This document shows positions 8,143 to 19,243 of a stretch of DNA of 43,160 nt, piece after piece. The stretch comes from Candidatus Gemmiger excrementipullorum (lineage in GTDB: Bacteria > Bacillota > Clostridia > Oscillospirales > Ruminococcaceae). The position numbers and the translations under genes are program-made. The notes beneath the pieces were generated by a model. That model saw nothing but the letters and a program-made list of their open reading frames with translations. It searched no databases and had not been told where the DNA came from. Each line of letters starts with the position of its first letter. Positions within the stretch are counted from its first letter, which is position 1. The stretch lies in NCBI GenBank assembly GCA_019115045.1, contig DXEI01000011.1:1-43160 (forward strand), in the 5' to 3' direction.

Positions 8143-9424
8143 CGCTGCGCCCAAACCGGCCGCAGGCCGCCGCTCTTTGTGGAACTACCCGCTGTTCTCG
8201 CTGCTGCTGGCGCTGTTTTGCGGGTTCGTCGCCTGGCTGGTCGTCACGGTGTATTTTGACCCGCAGGGCACCTACGTGGTGTCGGACGTGCCGATCAACT
8301 ACGCAAACTCCGCCTCGACCTACACGGCGCTGGGCCTGGACATCGTCGAACGGCCTGAGATCGAGACGGTGGACGTCTCGGTGTCCGGCAACAGCACCAT
8401 CATCGGCAACCTGGAAGCCTCCGACATCCTGGTCTACCCCAGCTACGCCGGCGTCACCGGGGCGGGGCGCGCTACGCTGCGTCTGCAGGCGCGCCTGGCC
8501 AACACCACCGATTTCCCGGGCGATATCGACTGCTCGGTCGTGGATCCCCAGACCATCGACGTCGTCTTTGACGAAGTCAGCGAGAAGACGCTGCCCATCA
8601 CGGTGGACGCTTCGGGCGTGACGGTGGCCGACGGCCATATGCTCAACCGCACGGCGGCCGTCCCGTCCGAGATCACGCTGCGCGGGCCCACCAGCGAGCT
8701 CGACCACATCGACTCCATCGTGGCGACGGTGACCGAAATGACAGAGCTGGCCGACACGACGACGGTGCCGGCGGCGCTGGAACTGCGCGACGATACCGGC
8801 GCGCCGTTCACCCCGCAGTACACGACGATGGAAAGCGAGACCGCCAACATCACCCTGACGGTCTACCAGGTGCGGGAACTGCCGCTTACCGTCGATTTCA
8901 TCGGCGCGCCCAGCAACTTCGATACCGACTCGCTGCGCTACACCCTCAGCCAAAAGACACTGCGCGTGGCGGGCCCGGCGCGCGTCATCGGCGCGCTGAA
9001 CGAGCTGACGGTCTCGGACTTCGACCTCGCGCGCGAGTTTGAGCCCGGCCGCGACTACCAGCGCCTGGTGGAACTGCCGGCGGGCGTCGTCTCGGTCGAC
9101 GATGTCACCAGCGTCACGCTCAGTTTCGACACCTCTGACCTGGCTTCGACGACGCTCAACCTTTCCCAGATCCGCACCATCAACGAGCCCAGCGGTTACG
9201 AGGTCGAGATCCTCTCCAGCGTGGTCAACGACGTCACGGTCTACGGCCCGGCCGATGAGATCGAGAGCCTTTCGGCCGACAGCGTCATCGCGCAGATCGA
9301 CTGCCAGAGCGTTAACCTGACGGTGGGCCAGCAGACGATCCCCGTCACCATCCAGATCCCGTCCTCCACCCGCATGTTCGCCACGGGCAGCTACACCGTC
9401 CAGTGCGAGGTGTCCGCCCGCTAA
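8126..9424 (+). CDS. cdaR: CdaA regulator CdaR (YbbR-domain protein)
   Basis: CdaR is a membrane-anchored extracytoplasmic protein that modulates CdaA. The 432-residue product has one N-terminal membrane helix (about 21-43) and then several repeated beta-rich YbbR units; the recurring pattern of hydrophobic strand, Y/T-G-P-x-S/D-E-I (for example LRGPTSELDHIDSI and VYGPADEIESLSADSV) marks them. The start at 8126 lies inside cdaA, with AAAGGAGG at 8107-8114 eleven bases upstream. The protein has no catalytic motif, as expected for this family. Confidence 0.92.
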   Translation: MQKPNNAAPKPAAGRRSLWNYPLFSLLLALFCGFVAWLVVTVYFDPQGTYVVSDVPINYANSASTYTALGLDIVERPEIETVDVSVSGNSTIIGNLEASDILVYPSYAGVTGAGRATLRLQARLANTTDFPGDIDCSVVDPQTIDVVFDEVSEKTLPITVDASGVTVADGHMLNRTAAVPSEITLRGPTSELDHIDSIVATVTEMTELADTTTVPAALELRDDTGAPFTPQYTTMESETANITLTVYQVRELPLTVDFIGAPSNFDTDSLRYTLSQKTLRVAGPARVIGALNELTVSDFDLAREFEPGRDYQRLVELPAGVVSVDDVTSVTLSFDTSDLASTTLNLSQIRTINEPSGYEVEILSSVVNDVTVYGPADEIESLSADSVIAQIDCQSVNLTVGQQTIPVTIQIPSSTRMFATGSYTVQCEVSAR

Positions 9425-9446
9425 GCCCCCGCAAAGGAACCCGCCT

Positions 9447-11048
9447 ATGCTTTTAGTCCGCAATATCCGCCTGCCGCTTTCCTGCCCCGACCCGGACGCC
9501 GAGGCAGGGGCGCAGGCGCTGCGCATCCTGCGCGTCCCGCCCGGCCGGGCGGCGCGCTGCGGGGTGGCCAAACTCTCGGTAGACGCCCGCCACGGCAAGC
9601 CGGTGCTGGTGTATACCATAGCCGTCACACTCAAAGACGAGGGTGAGGAACCGGCGCTGGCCGGGGCCTCGCCCTGTGTCTGTTTCACGCAGGCGCCGCA
9701 GTTTTCCTTCCCGCAGGGGTCTGCGCCGCTCGCGCACCGGCCCGTCGTGGTGGGCCTGGGCCCGGCGGGGCTGTTTGCCGCGCTGCTGCTGGCCAGGGCC
9801 GGGTACCGCCCGCTGGTGCTGGAACGCGGCCCCGCGCTGGACCGCCGCGTCGAGGCCGTCGCCCGCTTTGAGGCAACCGGCATCTTGGACGAGAATGCCA
9901 ACATCCAATTTGGCGAGGGCGGCGCGGGCACGTTTTCCGACGGCAAGCTCACCACCCGCGTGGGCGACCCGCTGTGCGCTTTTGTGACGCAGGCGTTTTT
10001 GCGCCACGGCGCCCCGGCCGAGATCGCCTGGCGGCAAAAACCGCATATCGGCACCGACCTTCTGCGCGGCGTCATCCGCAGCATCCGCCGCGAGATCGAG
10101 GCCCTGGGCGGCGAAGTCCGCTTTGAGACTGCGCTGACCGGCCTGCGGCTGCGCGGCGGCGCGCTGGCCGGCATCGAGACGTCGGCCGGGCCGCTCGCCT
10201 GCGAGCAGCTGATCCTGGCCGTGGGCCACAGCGCGCGCGATACCTTTGCGATGCTCTCATCCAGCGGGCTGCCGCTGGAATGCAAGCCGTTCTCGGTCGG
10301 GTTCCGGGCTGAGCACCTGCAAACCGAGATCGAAACAAGCCTTTACCACGCGGCGGCCGGGCACCCGGCGCTGCCGCGGGGCGAATACCAGCTCAGCCAG
10401 CAGGTCGGCGGCGGGCGCTGCGTCTACACGTTCTGTATGTGCCCGGGCGGCACGGTCTGCGCGGCCGCCAGCGAGGCGGGCGGCGTCGTCACCAACGGCA
10501 TGAGCCTGCACGCGCGCGACGGCCAAAACGCCAACGCGGCGGTCGTCGTCAGCGTCGACGGGCGGGATTTCGGCGGCGACCCCGCCAAAGCGGTGGCGTT
10601 CCAGCGCCAGCTGGAACAGGCCGCCTACCGTGCCGGCGGCGGGGCCTACCGCGCCCCGGCCGAGACGGTGGGCAGCTTTTTGCAGGGCGCCGGCCGGCTG
10701 GACCTGGGCCGCGTGCAGCCGACCTACCCGCGCGGCGTGACGCCGTGTGACCTGGGCGCGCTGCTGCCCGGCGAGCTTTCGGCAGCGCTGCGCCAGGGCC
10801 TGACGGCGTTTGGCCGCAAATTGGCGGCCTACCGCGCGCCGGACGCGGTGCTGACCGGGCTGGAGACCCGCACCAGCAGCCCGGTGCGCCTGCCGCGCGA
10901 CGGCGAAACGCTGCAATGCACGGCGCTGCCGGGGCTGTACCCCTGCGGCGAGGGCGCGGGTTATGCCGGCGGCATCATGACGGCCGCGGTGGACGGCGTG
11001 CGCTGCGCCGCCGCGCTGATGGCGCAAAACGCCCCGCCCGCGGGCTGA
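9447..11048 (+). CDS. Uncharacterised FAD-dependent dehydrogenase (COG2509 type)
   Basis: This 533-residue protein belongs to a flavoprotein family of unknown substrate often found near cdaA-cdaR in clostridia (recalled context). The first 90 residues form a small leader domain. The dinucleotide-binding motif VVVGLGPAGLFAALLLARAG follows, then an acidic residue ending the second strand (LVLERG). Further marks are FGEGGAGTFSDGKLTTR, the GHSARDTF motif and, near the C-terminus, YPCGEGAGYAGGIMTAAVDG, the second FAD contact. It has no membrane segment. The start ATG is 22 nt after the cdaR stop with AAAGGA upstream. It is not a recognised named enzyme, so no substrate is assigned. Confidence 0.85.
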   Translation: MLLVRNIRLPLSCPDPDAEAGAQALRILRVPPGRAARCGVAKLSVDARHGKPVLVYTIAVTLKDEGEEPALAGASPCVCFTQAPQFSFPQGSAPLAHRPVVVGLGPAGLFAALLLARAGYRPLVLERGPALDRRVEAVARFEATGILDENANIQFGEGGAGTFSDGKLTTRVGDPLCAFVTQAFLRHGAPAEIAWRQKPHIGTDLLRGVIRSIRREIEALGGEVRFETALTGLRLRGGALAGIETSAGPLACEQLILAVGHSARDTFAMLSSSGLPLECKPFSVGFRAEHLQTEIETSLYHAAAGHPALPRGEYQLSQQVGGGRCVYTFCMCPGGTVCAAASEAGGVVTNGMSLHARDGQNANAAVVVSVDGRDFGGDPAKAVAFQRQLEQAAYRAGGGAYRAPAETVGSFLQGAGRLDLGRVQPTYPRGVTPCDLGALLPGELSAALRQGLTAFGRKLAAYRAPDAVLTGLETRTSSPVRLPRDGETLQCTALPGLYPCGEGAGYAGGIMTAAVDGVRCAAALMAQNAPPAG

Positions 11049-11090
11049 GGAGGCCCGTGCGCGGCAAATTTGTTTGGGAGAACACAACGT

Positions 11091-12338
11091 ATGCCAAAAT
11101 ATTCCCACCCTTATAAATCAAACCCGGGCGGCGCGGCGGATGCCCCGCAGGGCGGCGCGCAGGACTTTGCCGGCCGCGTCGACCGCAAAGTCGAGGAGAT
11201 CGACCGCCGCACGGACGAGTTCAGCCGTTCGCTCGACGACATCGTCAGCGACCTGGCCGGCATCGGCGCCGGCGTCGGCGCCGAGCTGCTGGACGGCCTG
11301 GCCGGCGTCATCACCTCGGCAGGGGACGCCTTCAGCCGCTGGGCCCAGCGGGACAAGGACCTGACCTTCCCACAGTGGCGCGCCCGCCTGGACCGCCGCC
11401 TGCTCAACAATGAGCAGGGCGGTTACCTGGCCATGGCCATTGCGGGCGGCGTGTTTGCCGTGGGGTTCGGCATCACGGCGCTCGTGATGTTCTGCCTGTC
11501 CGCCGTCGGGCCGGAAGCGCTGCAGATGACCCGCGCCGATTTCAACGTCTTTCCCATTTTGATGGCGGTGTTCACGCCGCTGACGGTAGGCTTCGGCATC
11601 ATGACCGGCTTCGGCGTCAAAAAGTTCCGCTTTTTCGGGCGCATCCGCAGCTACCTGCGCGCTGCGCACGACTGGGTGGGCAGCGTGCCGGCCATCGCCC
11701 GCGCGGCCGGGCGCGATACCGCCCAGGTGCGCAGCGAGCTGAACAAGGCTATCACCGACGGCAAGCTGCCCGGCGTCGTTTTGGGCGACGACGGCGATAC
11801 GGTCTATTTCAAAGAGGAACTGTACGAGGCCGAAGCCGCGCGCCGGGCGCAAACCGCCGCCCCGCAGGGCGGCGCACAAACCGGCGCGGCCGATACCCCG
11901 CTTGCACAGTTTGAGGCGGACACCCGCGATTTCCTGGCTTACCTGACCAGCTGCCGCGGCCGCCTGGACGCTGCGGCGGACGAGGAACTGGCTGCCATGC
12001 ACAAAAACTGCGCGGTCATTTTGGGCTTTATCCACAACCACCCCGGCCAGCTTGGCCAGGTGCGCCGCTTTGCCGAGTATTACCTGCCCACCACCCGCAA
12101 ACTGCTGGATACCGCTTTGGGCCTGGGCGCGGCGGACGCCGCCAACGCGCAGGCCATCCGGCGGGACATCACCGGCATTTTGCACACGCTGAACGCGGCG
12201 TACGCCACCCTGTACGATACGCTGCTGCAGGACGTCAGTTTGGATGTCTCCACCGAGATCGATACGCTGGAGACGATGCTGCGCCAGGACGGCCTGACGC
12301 AGAATTTCAAGACCGATTTCAAGCCCGGCGCCAGGTGA
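11091..12338 (+). CDS. XpaC-like membrane protein (5-bromo-4-chloroindolyl phosphate hydrolysis family)
   Basis: This 415-residue protein has a polar N-terminus (1-100), two membrane helices (about 111-138 and 154-176), and a predicted winged-helix-like segment (SVPAIARAAGRDTAQVRSEL and following). A long helical C-terminal domain contains RRFAEYYLPTTRKLLDTA and TLETMLRQDGL. That C-terminal pattern is the XpaC family signature; family members often sit beside TelA-type stress proteins, and the historical hydrolase name is weakly founded. I chose the ATG at 11091 over an in-frame TTG at 11070 because GGGAG precedes it. The neighbours are the FAD protein and recJ. The true function is unknown. 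Confidence 0.7.
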   Translation: MPKYSHPYKSNPGGAADAPQGGAQDFAGRVDRKVEEIDRRTDEFSRSLDDIVSDLAGIGAGVGAELLDGLAGVITSAGDAFSRWAQRDKDLTFPQWRARLDRRLLNNEQGGYLAMAIAGGVFAVGFGITALVMFCLSAVGPEALQMTRADFNVFPILMAVFTPLTVGFGIMTGFGVKKFRFFGRIRSYLRAAHDWVGSVPAIARAAGRDTAQVRSELNKAITDGKLPGVVLGDDGDTVYFKEELYEAEAARRAQTAAPQGGAQTGAADTPLAQFEADTRDFLAYLTSCRGRLDAAADEELAAMHKNCAVILGFIHNHPGQLGQVRRFAEYYLPTTRKLLDTALGLGAADAANAQAIRRDITGILHTLNAAYATLYDTLLQDVSLDVSTEIDTLETMLRQDGLTQNFKTDFKPGAR

Positions 12339-12374
12339 CCCTGAACGCCGCAGGAACGTAAGGAGAGAACGAAG

Positions 12375-14414
12375 ATGCATTACCCCGCCTGGCAGATCAA
12401 ACCGGCCGCCGCCGGCGCCGAAGAGGCGCTGGCCGCCGCAGGCTGCGGCGTGCTGCTGCGCCGGGCGCTGGCGGCGCGCGGCTGCGCGGATGCCGAAGCG
12501 GCCCGCGCGCTGCTGGGGCCGGGCGCGGCGCTCTCCGACCCGTTTTTGCTGCGCGATATGGACAAAGCCGTCGCCCGCATCCTGCGGGCCGTCGAAAACG
12601 AGGAACCCATCGTTATCTACGGCGACTATGACGTCGACGGCATCTGCGCCACGGCCATTTTGTATGAATGCCTGACCAGCCTGGGCGCGCATGTGCGCTG
12701 CAAGCTGCCCACACGCGGCGGCGGGTACGGCCTGACGCGCCCGGCGCTGGAAGCCCTGGCGCAAAAGGGGTTCACGCTCGTCGTCACGGTCGACAACGGC
12801 ATCTCCGCTTTGGAGGAAGCCGCCTGCGCGCGGGAACTGGGACTGGACCTGGTCATCACCGACCACCACCTGCCCGGCGAGGCGCTGCCGCAGGCTGTGG
12901 CGGTCGTGGACCCCAAACGCCCCGACGACGAAAGCCCGTTCAAGGACCTGTGCGGCGCGGGGGTGGCGTTTAAGCTGTGCGCCGCGCTGGAAGGCTGCGA
13001 CCCGGCCGAACTGCTGGAAATGTACGGCGAGTTCGCGGCGCTGGGCACGGTGGCCGACGTCATGCCGCTGGTGGGGGAGAACCGCACCATCGTGCGCGAG
13101 GGGCTGGCCCTGCTGCAGGATACCATGCGCCCCGGCCTGCAGGCGCTGCTGGAAAGCGCCGGTTATGCCGGCCGCCCGCTGACGGCCGATACCATCAGCT
13201 ACGGCCTGGCCCCGCGCCTGAACGCCGCCGGCCGCATGGACAACGCGGCCGTGGCGCTCAAACTGCTGCTGTGCGGCGACGAAGCGCAGGCCACCGGCAT
13301 CGCCGCGCGCCTGGCTGAGATCAACACCGAGCGCCAGCAGGCCGAACAGGCGGTGTTTGCCGCCGCCTGCCAGGCGCTGGAAGCCGACCCCGCCCGCCTG
13401 CACGACCGTGTGCTGGTGGTGGCGGGGGAGGATTGGCACCCCGGTGTCATCGGCATCGTGGCGGCCAAGCTCATGGAACATTACGGCCGCCCGGCGCTGG
13501 TCGTCTCGCTGCACGAGGGCGAGGGCCGCGGCAGCGGCCGCGCACCCGGCGCGTTTGACCTGCACGCTGCGCTGACGGCCTGCGCCGGCTGCCTGCAGCG
13601 CTTTGGCGGGCACGCGGCGGCCGCCGGGCTGGAGATCGAAGAAGAAAAACTGCCGCTGCTGCGCCAGCAGCTCAACGACTGGGCGGCCAAACAGACGCCG
13701 CGCCCCGGCCCCGCCGTGCTGGCGCTGGACGCGGCGGTCAAGCTGGAAGAATTGACGCTGCCGGCCGTGCGCGAGCTGGAAGCGCTGGCCCCGTTCGGGC
13801 GGCAAAACCCCACACCGCTGTGGCTGGTGCAAAACGCCGAGATCGACGGCGTCTGGCCGCTGGGGGCCGAAGGCCGCCACACCCGCGTGCGGCTGCGCCA
13901 GGGCGGGCATACGCTGTTCGCCTCGCTGTTCGGCACCGCGCCGCAGCAGTTCGCCTACCCGGTGGGCACGGCGCTGGAAGCCGCGCTGGAAGTTTCTGTT
14001 TTTACCGGCCGCAGCGGGCCGATGGTGTCGGCGCATATCAAGGCGATCCGCCCGGCCGGGCTGGGCAATACGCCGTGCGAGCAGGCCGCCTGGTTCGAGG
14101 CGTTTTGCGCCGGCGCCGCGCTGGAACCCGCCCAGGCCGCGGCCCTGCTGCCCGGCCGCGCCGACACGGTGGCGCTGTACAAGCGCATCCGCGGCGGCCA
14201 GGTGCTGGCGGGGGACCTGCAGCCGGTGTTTGCCGCACAAGGGGCGCAAAACGCCGGCAAAACGCTGGCCAGCCTGGCGGCCCTGCAGGAGCTGGGGCTG
14301 ATCGAAGAACAGCAGGGGCGCTGGCTGCCGGTGCCGGTCACCGAAAAACGGGACCTGGCCGCCGCGCCGGTGCTGCGCCGCCTGGCCGGGCAGGCCGCCG
14401 CGCACAATGGATAA
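12375..14414 (+). CDS. recJ: Single-stranded-DNA-specific exonuclease RecJ
   Basis: RecJ degrades single-stranded DNA 5' to 3' in recombination and mismatch or base-excision repair. The 679-residue protein carries the DHH phosphoesterase motifs: DYDVDG (84-89), TVDNGIS (138-144) and DHH (163-165). The DHHA1 domain follows, with GRGSGRAPGAFDLHAAL and the glycine-rich FGGHAAAAGLEI, and then the oligonucleotide-binding C-terminal part. The length is somewhat above the minimal core and normal for Bacillota, which often have an extra C-terminal region. The start has AAGGAGAG upstream. It is followed 20 nt later by rel, an arrangement also seen in Bacillus relatives. Confidence 0.96.
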   Translation: MHYPAWQIKPAAAGAEEALAAAGCGVLLRRALAARGCADAEAARALLGPGAALSDPFLLRDMDKAVARILRAVENEEPIVIYGDYDVDGICATAILYECLTSLGAHVRCKLPTRGGGYGLTRPALEALAQKGFTLVVTVDNGISALEEAACARELGLDLVITDHHLPGEALPQAVAVVDPKRPDDESPFKDLCGAGVAFKLCAALEGCDPAELLEMYGEFAALGTVADVMPLVGENRTIVREGLALLQDTMRPGLQALLESAGYAGRPLTADTISYGLAPRLNAAGRMDNAAVALKLLLCGDEAQATGIAARLAEINTERQQAEQAVFAAACQALEADPARLHDRVLVVAGEDWHPGVIGIVAAKLMEHYGRPALVVSLHEGEGRGSGRAPGAFDLHAALTACAGCLQRFGGHAAAAGLEIEEEKLPLLRQQLNDWAAKQTPRPGPAVLALDAAVKLEELTLPAVRELEALAPFGRQNPTPLWLVQNAEIDGVWPLGAEGRHTRVRLRQGGHTLFASLFGTAPQQFAYPVGTALEAALEVSVFTGRSGPMVSAHIKAIRPAGLGNTPCEQAAWFEAFCAGAALEPAQAAALLPGRADTVALYKRIRGGQVLAGDLQPVFAAQGAQNAGKTLASLAALQELGLIEEQQGRWLPVPVTEKRDLAAAPVLRRLAGQAAAHNG

Positions 14415-14434
14415 ATAAAGGGGGAGAAACCGAT

Positions 14435-16639
<2,205 letters not shown>

Positions 16640-16675
16640 CCAGGGGGACAAAAAAGCAAAGAGAGGAAACCGCAT

Positions 16676-17131
16676 ATGCGTGCTGTGATCCAGCGTGTGG
16701 CCGAAGCCTCGGTCACCGTCAACGGCGGCCCGGAACGCCCCATCGGCAAAGGACTCGTCATCCTGCTGGGCGTGCGGGAGACCGACACCGAGGACGTCAT
16801 CCCCAAACTGGCCGAAAAATGCGCGCATCTGCGCATTTTTGAGGATGAGGCCGGCAAGCTCAACCGCAGCGCTGCCGAGCTGGGGTACGAGGCGCTCGTC
16901 GTCTCCAACTTTACGCTGTACGGCGATACTTCGCGCGGCAAACGGCCCAGTTTCAGCCATGCCGCCAAGGCGGAGCTGGCCGTGCCCTGTTACGAGCGCT
17001 TTCTGGCCGAACTGGGCCGCCAGGGCCTGGCCGGCGTGCAGCACGGCGAGTTTGGGGCCGATATGCAGGTGCGCCTGTGCAACGACGGCCCCGTCACCAT
17101 CGTCATTGACACCGACGACTGGAAAAAATAG
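16676..17131 (+). CDS. dtd: D-aminoacyl-tRNA deacylase
   Basis: Dtd removes D-amino acids (and glycine) mischarged on tRNA and so protects translation. The 151-residue protein has the family length and begins [15 protein letters not shown]. The first catalytic motif, normally SQFTL, reads SNFTL here (77-81), with asparagine in place of glutamine; the Thr is kept. The cross-subunit motif appears as NDGPVTI near the C-terminus, with the Gly-Pro pair that rejects L-amino acids. The start has GAGAGGA upstream. It follows rel by 36 nt and precedes an MBL hydrolase by 12 nt, so the three are probably co-transcribed. Confidence 0.95.
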   Translation: MRAVIQRVAEASVTVNGGPERPIGKGLVILLGVRETDTEDVIPKLAEKCAHLRIFEDEAGKLNRSAAELGYEALVVSNFTLYGDTSRGKRPSFSHAAKAELAVPCYERFLAELGRQGLAGVQHGEFGADMQVRLCNDGPVTIVIDTDDWKK

Positions 17132-17143
17132 GAGGCGACTGCC

Positions 17144-17749
17144 ATGAAGATCCAACACATCCCCGGCCTTGCGCCGCTGTATACCAATACCTTTCTGCTG
17201 GTCACCGACGCCGGGCACGGCATCGTCGTCGACCCGGCCGCCGCGCCGCAGGCCTACCTCGACGCCTTGCAGGCGGCGGGGGCGTCGCTGACGCATATCC
17301 TGCTCACCCACGGCCACTACGACCACGTGGGGGCGGTGGCGGACCTGCGCAAAGCCACCGGCTGCCAGGTGTATATGGACCCCGCCGACGCGCAGGGCAG
17401 CGCGATGCTGCCGCTGACGCGGGATCAGGTGGACGCCCCCTGGCCGGCAGGTGACAAACTGGAGATCGACGAACTGACGTTTAGGATTTACCACACGCCG
17501 GGCCACACGCCGGGCAGCGTCTGCCTGGGGTGCGGCAATTTGCTGTTCAGCGGCGATACGCTGTTTGCCGGTTCCTGCGGCCGCACCGATCTGCCCGGCG
17601 GCAGCGTGCGCGCCATGCAGCAGAGCCTGGCGCTGCTGGCCGGCCTGCCCCTGCCCGACGACACCCAGGTGCTGCCGGGGCACGAATCGTTCACGACCCT
17701 CGGGCGCGAGCGCCGCAGCAACCCCTACCTCAACGGCGCGTGGTTCTAA
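17144..17749 (+). CDS. MBL-fold metal hydrolase (glyoxalase II-like)
   Basis: This 201-residue cytoplasmic protein is a compact metallo-beta-lactamase-fold hydrolase. The metal-binding motif THGHYDH is at 55-61, followed by YHTPGHTPGS (third metal histidine), FSGDTLF with the bridging aspartate, and LPGHES near the C-terminus. The layout resembles short glyoxalase II-like enzymes (YcbL/YqgX type), which hydrolyse thioesters, but the C-terminal substrate domain of true GloB is missing, so the substrate is uncertain. The AGGAGG site lies directly after the dtd stop. The order rel-dtd-MBL-hemZ is common in clostridia. Confidence 0.88.
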   Translation: MKIQHIPGLAPLYTNTFLLVTDAGHGIVVDPAAAPQAYLDALQAAGASLTHILLTHGHYDHVGAVADLRKATGCQVYMDPADAQGSAMLPLTRDQVDAPWPAGDKLEIDELTFRIYHTPGHTPGSVCLGCGNLLFSGDTLFAGSCGRTDLPGGSVRAMQQSLALLAGLPLPDDTQVLPGHESFTTLGRERRSNPYLNGAWF

Positions 17750-17782
17750 GCACCGGATCCACCCAAAAGAAAGGCATACGCT

Positions 17783-19243
17783 ATGCAGATCATCTTACAC
17801 GGCGCAGGCGCCGGGTATGAGGCGGAACACACCGCCCGCATCTTTTTCCCCGGGGCGCAAAAGGCGGACCAGGTGCCGCAGCAGGGCGATTTTGTGCTGG
17901 CGCAAAGCCACGCGCAAAGCGATTTTGTGCTGCTGCGCCGCGGCGGGGCGCTTTGCTGGCGCAGCGCGCTGCGCGCCCCCGGCGCGGATGCCGAGTATGC
18001 GCTGTGCAGCCTGCTGTACGGCCTGCTGCGCCAGCAGACCGGCATCGACCCGCCCTGGGGCATGATGACCGGCGTGCGGCCGGTGCGCATCATCCACGAT
18101 ATGCGCGCGCTGGGCGCGTCGGAACGGCAGATCGAGGAGCGCTTCCTGCGCCACTTTGCCTGCACGCCGCAAAAATTTGCGTTGGCGCGCGGCATCGCCG
18201 ACCGCCAGCGCCCGGTGCTGCAGGCGTCGGGGCCGATGGACTGCAGCGTGTATGCGGGCATCCCGTTCTGCCCCACGCGGTGCAGCTACTGCAGCTTTGT
18301 CTCGCGCACGGTGGGGGATAAAGCCACCCGCGCGCTCGTGCAGCCCTATGTCGACAAGCTCTGCCGGGAGCTTACGGCCATCCGCCAGACGGCGGACCGC
18401 TGCGGGCTGCGCATCCGCACGCTGTACATCGGCGGCGGCACGCCGACCAGCCTTTCGGCCGCGCAGCTCGAACAGCTCATGGCGCACATCGCCGCAACGT
18501 TTGATCTGGCCGCGCTGGAGGAGTATACCGTCGAGGCCGGCCGCCCCGACTGCACCGGCCCCGACAAGCTGCGCATCCTGAAACAGTACGGCGCTACGCG
18601 CATCTCCATCAACCCGCAGACGTTTTCGGACGAGGTGCTGCGCCGCATCGGCCGCCAGCACACCGCGCAGGACATCATCGACTGTTTCCATGCGGCGCGC
18701 GCCGCCGGGCATGACAACATCAACATGGACCTCATCGCCGGGCTGCCCGGTGATACGGTCGAGGGGTTCGCGCATAGTCTGGCACAGGCCATAGCGCTCG
18801 ACCCCGAGAACATCACGGTCCACACCCTGACGCTCAAGCGCGCGTCGGACCTAGTGGTGGAGCGCCAGGCCGCCGCCTATGACGACGTGGCGGCCATGCT
18901 GGCGCGCTGCGATGCGCTGGCACGCGCCGGGTACGAGCCCTACTATCTCTACCGGCAGAAAGGCACGCTGCAAAACCTCGAGAACACCGGCTGGACCAAA
19001 CCGGGGCATGCCTGCCTGTACAACATCTACATCATGGAAGAGGTACATACCATCCTTTCGGCCGGGGCGGGCGGGTCCACCAAGCTCGTCATCCCGGGGC
19101 GCCGTCACGGCAAGATCGAGCGCATCTTCAACTTCAAATACCCGGCGGAGTATATCACCCGCTTTGACGAGATACTGGCCCGCAAACAGGGCGTGGAGGA
19201 TTTTTATGGACGTTATGCAGCGCAAACGCCTCATCGGCAGTGA
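17783..19243 (+). CDS. hemZ: HemZ-type radical SAM protein (coproporphyrinogen III oxidase-like)
   Basis: This 486-residue protein belongs to the HemN/HemZ group of radical SAM enzymes. An N-terminal domain of about 150 residues precedes the radical SAM core, whose cluster-binding CxxxCxxC is C163, C167 and C170 (IPFCPTRCSYCSF). GGGTPTSL, the SAM glycine motif, and the downstream MDLIAGLPGDT follow. HemZ was named as an anaerobic coproporphyrinogen dehydrogenase, but many HemN-like proteins have other roles, and no other haem gene is nearby. The start has AAGAAAGG upstream. Its 3' end overlaps the next gene by 38 nt. Confidence 0.88.
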   Translation: MQIILHGAGAGYEAEHTARIFFPGAQKADQVPQQGDFVLAQSHAQSDFVLLRRGGALCWRSALRAPGADAEYALCSLLYGLLRQQTGIDPPWGMMTGVRPVRIIHDMRALGASERQIEERFLRHFACTPQKFALARGIADRQRPVLQASGPMDCSVYAGIPFCPTRCSYCSFVSRTVGDKATRALVQPYVDKLCRELTAIRQTADRCGLRIRTLYIGGGTPTSLSAAQLEQLMAHIAATFDLAALEEYTVEAGRPDCTGPDKLRILKQYGATRISINPQTFSDEVLRRIGRQHTAQDIIDCFHAARAAGHDNINMDLIAGLPGDTVEGFAHSLAQAIALDPENITVHTLTLKRASDLVVERQAAAYDDVAAMLARCDALARAGYEPYYLYRQKGTLQNLENTGWTKPGHACLYNIYIMEEVHTILSAGAGGSTKLVIPGRRHGKIERIFNFKYPAEYITRFDEILARKQGVEDFYGRYAAQTPHRQ

